Positions 1-9,858 of a DNA stretch of 64,000 bases are shown here, piece after piece (the stretch's first letter is position 1; each line of letters begins with the position of its first letter). The notes under the pieces are model-generated. The model was not told the DNA's origin, did not search any database, and was given only the letters and a program-made list of their open reading frames with translations. The position numbers and the translations under genes were made by a program. Origin of the DNA: Ceratothoa steindachneri (taxonomy: Eukaryota; Arthropoda; Malacostraca; Isopoda; Cymothoidae); NCBI GenBank assembly GCA_963969495.1, contig OZ018317.1:29940503-30004502 (forward strand), written 5' to 3'.

Positions 1-343
1 CGCGACGAAAATCTGGATCTCCAATCTGATCTTAGTGGTAAAGTTTCCATATAAATAGCCAGGACATCTCCTTGGCGTGGGGGACAATGGAGTGGGAGCT
101 TCGAGGGAACGCACAGCCGAGCCGGAGAACAATGCCTTATCTGCCCATAATCCTAACTCAATCTGGCGAGGTCGGCGTATGGGGGCGAACGGGGGGACGA
201 TAACCTCCTTGTTTAAACATTGAACTCCGGTGGCTGTGATAAGGCGCCAAGCTTCGAAACGAAGATGCATGTGGGCCCATCGTGGTTTTAAATAATATAT
301 GATAGAAGTTAAAATTAATGTAGCTTCAACTCGTTCTATCACA
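1..343 (-). repeat. 3' LTR of the Gypsy element, truncated by the window edge
   Basis: It matches 4276-4618 base for base without net indels. On the minus strand it starts TGTGATAG at 343, just after a purine-rich tract (AGAATAGAGGGG), as expected of a polypurine tract next to a 3' LTR. The remaining 1.07 kb of the LTR lies outside the window. Confidence 0.88.
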
Positions 344-766
344 CCCCTCTATTCTGGGGGAAGTTGTGACTTCGAAAAAAAAAGAGAGAAGGGACAACGA
401 TAGAGCTCCGTTGTGGGGAACTCGTTTTCTTGTACCAACCGTACCTTCCTGCACCTAACTAGTATTACCTCAATACATATGATTATTTTGATCTTTAGAT
501 TACAGGGGAAAATAACCTTTAATACAACTTAATCAAAGAAAAAAAAAGGGCATGGAACAATGGAATGATATAAAATTAGTAGATACGGAACAAAATAATT
601 TATACGTAAATTAATGGGTACAAATATATATACATACAAAAAATTAGACATTGAGCGTTACAAAAGTCAGACATATACCTTAATTAATTATATTACAAGA
701 GAATCTTAATTTAAGTCGTACAAGACGGTATATACCTAAATGGAGATACTAATCCTATGAATACAC
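344..766. other. Gypsy 3' untranslated region
   Basis: This A/T-rich stretch lies between the pol stop and the 3' LTR. I see no coding frame; integrase would normally sit here. The polypurine-like tract adjoins the LTR at 344-360. Confidence 0.6.
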
Positions 767-2431
767 TTACTCTACGCTATTCGGTAACGCATTCCTACTG
801 AGTGCGTCAGCGACCTGGTTATTGGAACCTTTTATATAATTTATTTTAAACTGATACTCTTGCAAGAGTAAACTCCAGCGCATGATTCGGCCGTTGGAGT
901 GTCGCACATTCCTAATATAGGCTAACGGACGGTGGTCGGTTCCTATCTGAAATTCTTTACCTATCAAGTACATCTTGAATTTGTCTATGACCCAGATAAT
1001 TGATAGAGCTTCCTTTTCTATAGTGGCATATCTCTTTTCGCGTGGTAATAATTGACGACTAGCATATGCAACTGGATAACTCGTTCTGTCATCCTCGTAT
1101 TGAAGGAGTACACCTCCAATGCCCTCGTTGGACGAGTCGGTCTTAATCCCAAAGGATTTTTCCGGGTTGGGCAACTTTAAAATGGGGGCAGAAATGAACT
1201 TACTCTTGAGCTGATTAAAATGGGAAATAGCGACCTTATTCCAACGTAAACGATCGGGGGAATTATTTTCTTGAAGGGGGCTGAGGGGGGCCGAAATTGC
1301 AGCGAAATTCGGAACAAATCGCTGATAGTGAGAAGCTGATCCTAGGAACGATCTTAATTGCTTCTTTGTAATCGGGAGGGGCATGTCGGCGATTGCCTTA
1401 ATCTTGATCTCTTGGGGACCCAACTGGCTTTGTCCTATTTTGAAACCCAAATATTTGATGGTTTCGTGGGCAAAATGGCATTTGCGGGGGCCAATGGTGA
1501 GGCCATTTTCGCGCAGTCGCTCGAAAAGAGCTGAAAGGGTGGTTAAATGGTGACTCCATTTAAATAGTTCTTGTAGCTGGCTCTTTTGATGTGGTGTCAG
1601 CTGCGCGTCACTATCCAGGTCAGAGGGTTCCAAAGACTCGCCTGGTAGGGAAGGAGGAGGGTAATCGGCATCAGGTTGGATGCACACTACCTGTATTACA
1701 TTAAGGGACTCCGCGGGGTAATCTTCTTCAAGCGCCGATGATTCGTCCAGTTCGACGAAGGTATCTCCATGGGTGCGTTGGGGGTTCTTTTTTTCTTTGG
1801 GTCCACGGACAGTCTCCGTGTCCTTGTCTTGGGCCTTATCACCTAAGGGTGTTAGTGATTCACACTCCTTTTGTGCCGTCCTAAAGTCCTGGTTAAGGGT
1901 TTCCGAGAAATCGGACGGTATCGGGTTTCTGATGGGGACGGGCTCCTGGGCTTCTTTCTTATCTCGGCCTCGAGGAAGGGCGGCCTGAAACACAGGGTCA
2001 AAACTTACTTGGGGGCTCTGTCCTATAAGTACGGAACAGAATTGTATGGGTGCTATAATGACTTCAGCCCAGCCATTATAATATTGACACTGCAGGTAAC
2101 ATCTAACGACGGGGAATCGGTTCGCCCGCCCAAGGTGGTCATGTACCACCGCAAATTTTTCGTGGTTAGAGGCCACTGGGAGGAGTTCGTCGGACATGAT
2201 GAAACACGTACATCCTGTGTCCCTGACGAGAGTCGATACTCGGCAGCCGTGCACGCTGCCCTCCTCATATTTCAAAGTTCCCGATGAACTTTTATCAAAA
2301 ATCAACTTTACTTGGTGGCCTGACGGAGGGGGAGAAGTTTCTGCTTGGGTCTGTACCACCGGGGAAGCCGGGGTTGTATTAATCTGGTGAACTTGGTGGG
2401 CTGGTCCGCTTTTAAGCCTAGAATTTTGGGG
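767..2431 (-). pseudogene. pol: Gypsy pol remnant: protease, RT thumb and RNase H
   Basis: An open frame of about 530 residues from a GTG at 2359; the frame is open back to a TGA at 2434-2432. An aspartic protease motif (RDTGCT) lies near residues 46-51. After a linker (LTPHQKSQLQELF, ~255-267) the sequence jumps to the RT thumb (HLTTLSALFERL, then KCHF...YLGFKIG, ~271-309), so the RT fingers and palm, including the YxDD box, are missing by an in-frame deletion. RNase H follows with candidate acidic residues D408, E448, D475 and D518, the last in NNQVADALSR. The frame ends 424 bases before the 3' LTR with no integrase. The in-frame TGA replaces the final Cys of a CCHC zinc knuckle that is CFTC at 2473. 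It is a dead polyprotein, although its RNase H fold could still be made. Confidence 0.85.
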
Positions 2432-2671
2432 TCAATTCCATCTCATGTGGTTTTCTACACCACAGGTGAAGCATATGATTGGTCGCTTCGGGAAGAGAGA
2501 TGGAGGAGAAATCTTAACGGGAGGTTTGGAGTCCCGTTGTTGGTTTTGTGGAAAGAAGTTTGGGGGTTTTACGGGGCTCGGAAACTTCGTCGGCTTTCCT
2601 GTGAAGGGGCGCGAATCCTTCTTTCTTTCTTCTCGTTGGATTTCTCTTTCTCGTTCTTCTCGTTGTATTTT

Positions 2672-2884
2672 TCATTCTCGTTCCTCTCGTTGGATTACTC
2701 TTTCCCTTTCTCTTTCTTCTCTTTGGATTTCTCTTCCTCTTTCTTTTTCTTTTTCTTCACGCTCTTTTCTTTGCTCCTCTTGAATATACTTAATTAGTTC
2801 TTTTCCGGAAAGTCCACAGGATTCTCCTTGCGCTTTAAAGATTTCGAACTGAGTCATCTTTGCACTTGGGGGCGCACTAGTCAA
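2672..2884 (-). pseudogene. gag: Gypsy gag, N-terminal fragment
   Basis: The fragment begins at an ATG at 2884 and encodes about 70 residues: a short acidic/hydrophobic start containing the pattern ESCGLSGKELIKYIQEEQ, then a highly charged Glu/Arg-rich stretch likely to form a coiled coil. This arrangement is familiar from N-termini of arthropod Gypsy Gag proteins. The frame stops at 2672-2674 in the charged repeat; only about 200 bases separate that point from the zinc knuckle, so the capsid region is largely deleted. Gag would package the element RNA in cytoplasmic particles; this piece cannot do that alone. Confidence is good for the family and low for any function. Confidence 0.65.
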
Positions 2885-3190
2885 CCAACTAAAATTCCTT
2901 GCAACAAGAACTATGCCTCTATAGAATTAGCCTACCTAAATATGGGCACTGACCTATTCGTACTTGGTTTCTTACTCTAAATAACCACTGACTAAAATCA
3001 CACAAAAAAAAAACACAAACAAATTATTATAACAGTTCCTTGAGCTACTCCAGCTTCTTAAGTTTAAAAAAAAGGGGATAGCAATCGTTAAAACAAAAGG
3101 GAACTACTATATTCTATTATTGTAACGAATAACATTATGCTTTACTCGACTGAGACCAGTGTTTGCAAAGATATAGCGTTAAACCTTACA

Positions 3191-3202
3191 CACCTGATAC
3201 CA
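3191..3202 (-). promoter_or_regulatory. Candidate tRNA primer-binding site
   Basis: The minus strand reads TGGTATCAGGTG directly inside the proposed 5' LTR. Its first nine bases agree with the TGGTATCAG start common to initiator-Met primer sites. The position fits the gag start about 300 bases downstream. The LTR does not end in the usual CA here, so the assignment is tentative. Confidence 0.4.
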
Positions 3203-3212
3203 AATTTAAATA

Positions 3213-3213
<1 letters not shown>

Positions 3214-3250
<37 letters not shown>
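3214..3250. repeat. (AT)n microsatellite
   Basis: An uninterrupted TA dinucleotide run, placed just inside the proposed inner end of the 5' LTR. Confidence 0.95.
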
Positions 3251-3253
<3 letters not shown>

Positions 3254-3749
3254 GTAGAATGGACTCCCGACGATATACCATATATCACTATTCGTTGAGG
3301 GAACTTCTTTAATTATCTCTAGAGTGCGTTAATGTCTGGCGGCCGATATTATGTATCTTCGATATGCTTAAGAAGTGGAACTGATCTCAAGGATAATAAT
3401 ATTGCTATCATTAATAAAATAGAGTTTTATTAATAATAACTATCAACAAACACAAGACGGAAAATATTGACATAAACAGAGAATGGAAAGGGTCGTGGGG
3501 GCTCGGGCTAATCCGAGGATTTAAAGGATTTAAAAAGGTAAAACAAAAAGAGAGTTAAAGAGATGGGATGGTTCGATAAACCATTTAAAGCACAGGATAG
3601 AATTGACAAAAGGGTTAAGTACTCAAAGGTGACGTTTGGCTTACGTAACTTTACACTAGTGGTGCAGTGGAAGGTGGCTTGAAGGAATTTTCGGTCCGCT
3701 GGCGAGTTCCAGCCGAAGGGGGGGAATAAAAGGATCCTGACGTCTTGGG

Positions 3750-4140
3750 AATGAGAACCGTTTCTCGACGAACGGCTTGAAGAACAATGGCTGTTCTACG
3801 TTGTTCTCTTCTGAACAAAGGGGGGAAGAGAACCGTCTCTTGTCTACGGACTCAAGAACAATGGCTGTTCTAATGTTGTTCTCCTCTGAACAACAGGGGG
3901 GGTGAGAACCATCTCTTGTCTACGGGCTCAAGAACAATGGCTGTTCTAATGTTGTTCTCCTCTGAACAACAGGGGGGGGGTGAGAACCGTCTCTTGTCTA
4001 CGAACTCAAGAACAATGGCTGTTCTAATGCTGATCTCCTCTGAACAACAAGGGGGAAGGGTGAGAACCGTTTCTTGGCGAAGGGATCAAAAGAACAATGG
4101 CTGTTCTACGTTGTTCTCTTCTGAACACGAGGGGGAAGCC
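3750..4140. repeat. Five tandem ~74-82 bp units inside the LTR
   Basis: Each unit contains AGAACA-ATGGC-TGTTCT, beginning at 3781, 3855, 3931, 4009 and 4091, followed by a second dyad of the form TTGTTC...GAACAA. The spacing is 74, 76, 78 and 82 bases, with the length changes in G-runs. In element orientation the block lies 480-870 bases into the LTR, in what is probably U3, where retroelement enhancers usually sit. Confidence 0.85.
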
Positions 4141-4572
4141 TTGGGGACTTGGCGTCACGAAAGGCTCGAATCTTTGGCACTCAAGGAATATTGTCCTCCT
4201 TCTGGACAAGTGATGGTGAATCTCGAGGTCGAGGTCCCTTGGCGCACAAAGGGAGAGAGGGTCGTGGTGATGTTTCGCGACGAAAATCTGGATCTCCAAT
4301 CTGATCTTAGTGGTAAAGTTTCCATATAAATAGCCAGGACATCTCCTTGGCGTGGGGGACAATGGTGTGGGAGCTTCGAGGGAACGCACAGCCGAGCCGG
4401 AGAACAATGCCTTATCTGCCCATAATCCTAACTCAATCTGGCGAGGTAGGCGTATGGGGGTTAACGGGGGGACGATAACCTCCTTGTGTCAACATTGACA
4501 TCCGGTGGCTGTGATAAGGCGCCAAGCTTCGAAACGAAGATGCACGTGGGCCCATCGTGGTTTTAAATAATA

Positions 4573-4618
4573 TGTGATAGAAGTTGAAATTAACGCAGCT
4601 TCAACTCGTTCTATCACA
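4573..4618. other. Stem-loop at the LTR terminus
   Basis: The terminal 46 bases are an inverted repeat: TGTGATAGAA + GTTGAA pairs with TTCAAC + TTCTATCACA, with a three-base bulge and a loop of about 11 bases. The same structure is present in the left LTR at about 298-343 with two changes. It sits exactly at the end that integrase would process. Confidence 0.6.
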
Positions 4619-5490
4619 GAGAAGAATTTGGAAATATTGATCAAAGTGTTTAACATATGTGTGAAAAAAGAGCTAAAAGTAAATGAATAGAACTGTAAGG
4701 TAATACATAGTGTCTCGGGGAGAGGGGATGAGTCAGGGATGATGATATCAGAGCCAGCGGTGTTACTCTTGAGCATGTGCGATGTCTTAAGGATCTAAGC
4801 TTTATAGTGAAGGATAGTGGCATAGAAGAAGCAAATTCTGACCACAATGTTTTAAATGGTAGGAAATTCTCAGAGAAATTCAGACTGTTTTAAAATGCTA
4901 AGGGTTTGAGTGTGGAAAGTGCCAAGAAGCTAGATGAGAACAGTCTGTGTGAACTTTGGTTAATGAGAGAGAGACGATATGACATCGATGGCAGTTAGAT
5001 TATATAGTAGGGAAAGTTACCGAAATATTGGAATGAGAGTAGTGCAAATGGACGAATTGATCGAGATACGTGGTGTGCAAAGAGGGAAGATCGACTAAGT
5101 AAAACATGTTTAAGATGTAAGGATCAAAAAAATAGATAGCAATAGAGTTGTGAACAAAATATACTTAGTCCAATATCAGGATGTGCGAAGAGTTTGAATA
5201 TCTCCTAAAGCGTGAGTTGATTATGTGTATGAGTGCTTGAGAGACATATGGTGACTGAGGAGAAAGTTGATGTTATTGTATATGATAGGTGTGCATTTAG
5301 GGATTTTTAATCGATCGTCCTGTACGCATTATTCTCAGGGATGAGCCATTACTGAAATGTTACATACCATAGCACCATATCACTATGATGAGTCATTCCA
5401 GCTTGTATAAAAAATGATGAGTGGATTTGTGCTTGATATGACATAGAAGGAAGTGGAACAGTAGAAGTTTGTAAGTTACCCTAATGCTCG
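4619..5490. other. Anciently decayed repeat, possibly LINE tail
   Basis: There is no sustained frame. Short stretches such as ATGAGTGCTTGAGAG near 5231 and CCATATCACTATGATGAGTC near 5382 resemble parts of 17930-18100 (ATGAGTGTTTGAGAG; CCATCGCTATGAACGAC), in the same order and strand. The two are therefore probably copies of one dispersed family, perhaps the 3' end of a LINE. The assignment is weak. Confidence 0.3.
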
Positions 5491-5612
5491 TTGACATCAC
5501 TTTTGTGCCCTGACCCGCAGCTTGACCCACAAGACTTGCACACACTTACACATGCCTTTCCGTGCGACCAATTAAACTTACCACCAAACTACCGCCTTCC
5601 TTTGGAGAGTGG

Positions 5613-5618
<6 letters not shown>

Positions 5619-5658
<40 letters not shown>
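5619..5658. repeat. (GA)n microsatellite
   Basis: About twenty GA units, extended on the right by a purine-only stretch. Confidence 0.95.
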
Positions 5659-5662
<4 letters not shown>

Positions 5663-6178
5663 GAGAAAAAAAGAAGAATGAGAGAGAAACGAATCTTCAA
5701 GGTAGTTCTTCAGATAAGATTATTAATTTATGTCTTTCCGTTTCCTCTTGAAGAAATTTTCCCTTACACGCAATCCTTCTGCAAAAAGGGGACACGCCAG
5801 ACTCTTCCCAAATTGCGAAGATATAAAACACTCTTGTCAAGTAAAGACAGATATCAGTAAGTCTAGTGCAGTTCATTCCAAGTTCCTGAACACGCCAAGA
5901 AGTCTCTAGGTAACGTTTGTTAAACGAGACGCTCTCACATCTCACTGTTTGTTGTCCATAGAAATTGATCCTGGCTGCCTTTCAAGGGCAAAATTTCTCT
6001 GCGTTTCGAAGCCTACATTCTCCATTGCTCGGCAAGTTCCCACTCTTGTTTTTCCTAACTCCACAGAACTCACATATCATTTAATTCAATCCGCACGTTC
6101 ACAAACTTGATAATGCGGAAAAAGCAAAATTATCAATTCATATATAATTAGTGTTTTCACAGTGCTTAAGTTAAAGCG

Positions 6179-6181
<3 letters not shown>

Positions 6182-6249
<68 letters not shown>
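6182..6249. repeat. (AT)n microsatellite
   Basis: A perfect TA run of about 68 bases. A second long TA run (6395-6456) lies 150 bases downstream. Confidence 0.95.
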
Positions 6250-6253
<4 letters not shown>

Positions 6254-6393
6254 TAATAACTCACAAAGTAGCACGTGAGGTTCGCAATGAATACAATGTC
6301 CCGCAGGAAAAATGAAAAGGTGCTTCCAAGTACTTTCGAACTTTATTCAGTTCATTCTCAAGGATAACTACAAGAAAAAATAATATTAATAAG

Positions 6394-6394
<1 letters not shown>

Positions 6395-6456
<62 letters not shown>
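6395..6456. repeat. (AT)n microsatellite
   Basis: A perfect TA run ending in TAGATATAAG. The 150 bases between this array and the one at 6182 contain nothing I recognise. Confidence 0.95.
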
Positions 6457-6458
<2 letters not shown>

Positions 6459-6639
6459 TATAAGCGTATAAAGGCGAGAGAGTGGAGAAGAGGGGGCTGT
6501 GAAGTGGAAGGCAAATGGTGCGGGGTAATCGCGAAAAAATGGGGAAGTCGGTAGACTCCCTTTCTTTGCTGATGGCGGCAGAGTGACTTATATTAAATAT
6601 ATAACAGTCTATTATAACTCTTTTTACGTGCGTCCATAG

Positions 6640-6890
6640 GAATAATTTTTTTTTAATTAGGCTTATCTATAATGTAATGTCTTGTGATGTACAGTTGTAG
6701 TTTGCGGGTTGCGTGGGCGTGTTTTGTGGGAGAATGGTGATGTCATCTGCATAGCTTTAAAGTGTGATTGATACACGATTTGCGGAGGGAGGTGTCGCGC
6801 AGGAAAGTGTTGAAGAGAATAGGCTAGAGTACGGATTCCTTGGCACTCCGTACTGCATGTGATGTATTCGTCATAGCTTGCCGTATTATA
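6640..6890 (-). pseudogene. LINE reverse transcriptase relic around the YADD box
   Basis: On the minus strand the bases around 6758-6730 translate as SYADDITIL, the catalytic motif C of non-LTR reverse transcriptases, preceded at the expected distance by a degraded GVP...LFSSTL segment corresponding to the usual GVPQGSVLSPLLFN block. Stops and frameshifts interrupt it on both sides and no endonuclease or ORF1 is seen nearby. The clade cannot be named from so little. It is a 5'- and 3'-truncated fossil with no expected activity. Confidence 0.55.
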
Positions 6891-7633
6891 TTAATCAAAA
6901 GGTGAATCCATATTTTACTCTTTCAAAACAACTCAACCACATTTTAATACCATTTGACCATCTTCAAATTTTTCATTTCAACTAACCTTATGTTGGTGGG
7001 ACTTGGAGTTGCTTACACAACGGGGTTAATGACCTCTAAGGTGATGAGCTAAAGAGGCTTCAAGTCTTTTTAATCATTTGACTCATTCAAGCCCTGTAGG
7101 AGATTTCCACGCCCACAGACCATTTACCCCACAATCGTTTTACCTAAGAAAAATAGTTGAATCTAGACTAAATAAATAATTCTCTAATCTCACTTTTCTT
7201 GAAGGTAAGTTTGTACTAAACGACATCATAAATTATAGCGAATCAACCTTAATTATATGTAGGGCAGGAAGAACACCCATACCGTATTCTTGCACGTGTC
7301 GTAAAAGGTGACTAAGTCAAGATAGAGGCCGCTGGCACGGGAAGTTGCACACTCTAATGTTTTGTTCCTTCGAGCGCGATATGCAACGGCAGTAATAGGC
7401 GAGTGTGCTGCGAATGACGTCTAGTCAGTTTGGTTAATCCGCGCCAATTTGTGAACCCGAGTGTGGAATGTGATGATGGAAAGAAGGGAGTGTTATTTAA
7501 TGTGTTTAAAACAGGGATATTACAGATGCTTGCAATATGTGAGGCAAACATGAAAGGGAATGAATGTTTCTTTTGTGTAATGGATTGCAATTAGGTGCGA
7601 ATCATGATAGTCTAGGTAAAGAGGGCGCGGGCA

Positions 7634-8086
7634 TTGCTTTTTAGTGAAGAGTGGTATGATAAAATGGTTGGGTATGAATCTGTGCACTCAAGAATTATGG
7701 GGCTGAAGTTGAACCTTTACAATGATCAGATCGAAGGTTGTTTACGTTCCATTGACCCAAGTATCACTTGTGTGGATAAACTGCCCTTGATCATATTTGT
7801 CATTCGTTCATCCTTGAAAGAGGATTTAAAATTCTTTGCCGCAGAATTAGTATATACTCGTAGTACGCACCTCCGTCTTCTCGGTCAATTCTTTTCTTCT
7901 CCTGACCTACCTCTACCTTCTTCTCTCGACCCTGCTGCCTATGTACACAACTTAGTAAGGGCGATGGCTGAGATCCGCTCCACCTCACCAACAGTGACTA
8001 CTTCTCAAAAACCCTTTGTACCAAAACAGATGACAAACTCGTCGCTTTTTCGTTTTCATAGGGAGGCAAATATCTTTGCTATCTAG
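7634..8086 (+). CDS. Unassigned 150-residue open frame
   Basis: A 150-residue open frame starting from a TTG. I do not recognise the product. The translation has ordinary composition (no simple repeat), a hydrophobic centre near LPLIIFVIRSSL at residues 50-61, and a proline/serine-rich linker around residues 90-98 before a helix-like segment (AYVHNLVRAMAEI). That pattern could be a piece of a retroelement Gag-like protein, but no zinc knuckle or protease follows. It is flanked by noncoding, A/T-rich DNA, and the DNA 7260-7350 upstream resembles dispersed repeat. It may equally be a chance frame. Confidence 0.2.
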   Translation: MLFSEEWYDKMVGYESVHSRIMGLKLNLYNDQIEGCLRSIDPSITCVDKLPLIIFVIRSSLKEDLKFFAAELVYTRSTHLRLLGQFFSSPDLPLPSSLDPAAYVHNLVRAMAEIRSTSPTVTTSQKPFVPKQMTNSSLFRFHREANIFAI

Positions 8087-8159
8087 GGCAGACTCGCTAT
8101 AGCGGTAATTCTCTTATGGAATGGAGCTGGGGGTTATGTAGTAAGGAATTTGAAGGGGA

Positions 8160-8275
8160 ATAGTGCACTGTAAAATAGTTCTATAAATATGGCAGTCTTC
8201 TACTGTAAAATTTACAGTAAAATATCACTGCGCTGTTTCCTGTAAGTTACTGTAAATGTGTGGTTTCATGAGAGT
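8160..8275. repeat. Small palindromic ACTGTAAA-type repeat
   Basis: Several copies of ACTGTAAA and its complement lie within 100 bases, including the palindrome CTGTAAAATTTACAG. This looks like the end of a MITE, but no second terminus was found. Confidence 0.35.
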
Positions 8276-8813
8276 AATTAAGGCGAAGATTGGATGCTTA
8301 GAATTTTGCGTGCTTAATCTTTGTCTGGGAAAGGCACACGAAAAGTTTAATGTTTGCATTTTAATATAGATTTTTTACAGTTTTATGAAATAATAACAAT
8401 ATATTTTCGACAGCAAACTTTTCCTTAGCCTTTCTTCAATTTAATTATTAGTGTCATCCATTTAGGTCTGAGGTGTGCTTACTATCCCAGCTTAACTAAA
8501 TATTTTAATGTTCACTCATATAATCAATTAATAAATTCGTTACATGCACATAATTAATTACCTCACACTTCAAATCTCCAACTTTAATAAATTGATTGAA
8601 TGTGTTCTGTTATATGTACTCTCAAAATGCTTGTGGTTTGATAATGTCCATTTCCGTTAGCCAATCAAACTCTAGTTTCCGTTTTTTGAAGATATGATTG
8701 GTAAGTCTCAAAGCCGTGTGGAGCGAGACAGTTTCCTTTTTTGCATTGATTGATTTGGGATATTTCCAAGGCATATCTATTTTACATAAAGTAATCTATA
8801 GGCAAGTGACACA

Positions 8814-8840
8814 CACTTTCTTCGTTTCATGAAGAAAGTG
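8814..8840. other. Perfect 10-bp stem, 7-base loop
   Basis: CACTTTCTTC and GAAGAAAGTG pair around GTTTCAT. No gene adjoins it, so a role cannot be given. Confidence 0.5.
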
Positions 8841-9240
8841 ATCGAGCTGCTTTAGGTAATGAAGATTATCCATATCAAAGGGATTTTAATGAAAATATTG
8901 AGCTTTGAACAGAGTATTATATTCTGAAGCCAATAGGCTTACAAGGAACAGCTGCGATTGTTGCCCTGAAAATCTTGTAGTATCCAAGATAAATAGCATT
9001 TTTATTTATTTTATTATTATTGTAGAAAAATGATATCAGCTTTAATTTTTTTTAGTTTTTAACTTTCACTTCCAATTTACAGAATATCTTTTCCGCAATA
9101 AAATTCAAATTCATGGTAATTATTTTTTTGAGGGAAAGGAATATGATGATTTCATTGTGTAATGCATTTTTATCCTGACGTTTCATCAAAGGCTACTTAA
9201 CATCTTCAAATATTACACAAATTAAGATGGAGTGTAAATA

Positions 9241-9460
9241 TAAAAATTTTGGATCTTGTAAACATGAAACATCCCTAGGTTATTTTAACCCTAATTAAAC
9301 CTAACCTATCTTAACCTAACCCAAATTAATCTGGCCTTTTCTAGATTATGTTGGGTTAAGTTAGGCTAGGTAAAGTTAGGTTTAGTTAGGTTAGGTTATA
9401 TTAAAATCGAAAAAAAACTTGGGATTCCTTATCTTTACAAGATCGAAATTTTTAAATTAG
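9241..9460. repeat. AACCT/AGGTT inverted tract
   Basis: Degenerate AACCT units on the left (to about 9330) face AGGTT units on the right (from about 9352), so the tract folds into a long imperfect hairpin centred near 9346. The unit is the arthropod telomere motif in degenerate form; similar direct tracts lie at 29325 and 35456. Confidence 0.7.
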
Positions 9461-9486
9461 CAAGTAAATTTAAAACAGGCAAAAGA

Positions 9487-9858
9487 GTGAAAAAGAGAGT
9501 CATGAGTTATACCAATTTGAATATAATGAGGAAGATTGTACAGCTTCGTATATTGGTTAACGCTCTCAATACCAGTGCCTATCAACACCGCTTTAAAACT
9601 AGCAAAATTCAAGACTATATTGAAAGTATCCATAAAAGGAAATCAGAAAAACAAATGAAAATTTGTACAGTATTTTACAGATCCCAAAACGAACAAAACT
9701 TGAAACTCGCAAAAGCGAAATTAAACAAACTTAAACATAAAAACAAAGGAATTTATGATGAAAAAAATTTACACCATAACTTAAAAATGGTTTCCATTTT
9801 AGACTTCATATCCCCTCCTACTATCTGCCTTTCTATCTTGCCTCTAGAAAACGAGTAG
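9487..9858 (+). CDS. Lys-rich open frame inside the foldback element
   Basis: A frame of 123 residues, rich in Lys/Asn/Ile as expected from A/T-rich DNA, starting from a GTG. I see no family motif. The segment SKIQDYIESIHKRKSEKQ looks helical and basic. It lies wholly between the two inverted arms, so it could be the element's own gene or spacer DNA. I do not assign a function and consider a chance frame likely. Confidence 0.2.
   Translation: MKKRVMSYTNLNIMRKIVQLRILVNALNTSAYQHRFKTSKIQDYIESIHKRKSEKQMKICTVFYRSQNEQNLKLAKAKLNKLKHKNKGIYDEKNLHHNLKMVSILDFISPPTICLSILPLENE

Larger units (their letters stand above)
1..4618 (-). mobile_element. Internally deleted Gypsy-type LTR retrotransposon
   Basis: Bases 1-343 and 4276-4618 are direct repeats of equal length with about 13 mismatches (roughly 96 percent), so they are the two LTRs; the left one runs off the window. 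The element reads on the minus strand: 5' LTR, gag start near 2884, broken zinc knuckle near 2473-2432, protease, RNase H, purine-rich tract beside the 3' LTR, then the 3' LTR. Much of gag, the catalytic core of reverse transcriptase and the whole integrase are absent, so this is a deletion derivative that could only move with help. The left target duplication lies outside the window and cannot be checked. Confidence 0.88.
3203..4618 (-). repeat. 5' LTR of the Gypsy element
   Basis: The right boundary (minus-strand start TGTGATAG at 4618) is fixed by comparison with the left copy. The inner boundary is inferred from a TGGTATCAGGTG candidate primer-binding site at 3202-3191; that motif resembles the initiator-Met class of primer sites, but no second copy covers this end. 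The LTR contains five tandem repeats (3750-4140) and an (AT)n array close to its inner end. Confidence 0.65.

Noticed and set aside
2345..2797. 150-codon plus-strand frame rich in Ser/Phe
   Set aside because: It is antisense to the Glu/Arg-rich gag region; its composition follows from that repeat.
4321..4335. CATATAAATAG as the promoter TATA of the Gypsy LTR
   Set aside because: It reads in the plus direction, opposite to the element's genes; an antisense promoter is possible but unsupported.
3916..4407. Plus- and minus-strand frames of 127-137 codons
   Set aside because: They run through the LTR tandem repeats; repeat length near a multiple of three keeps them open.
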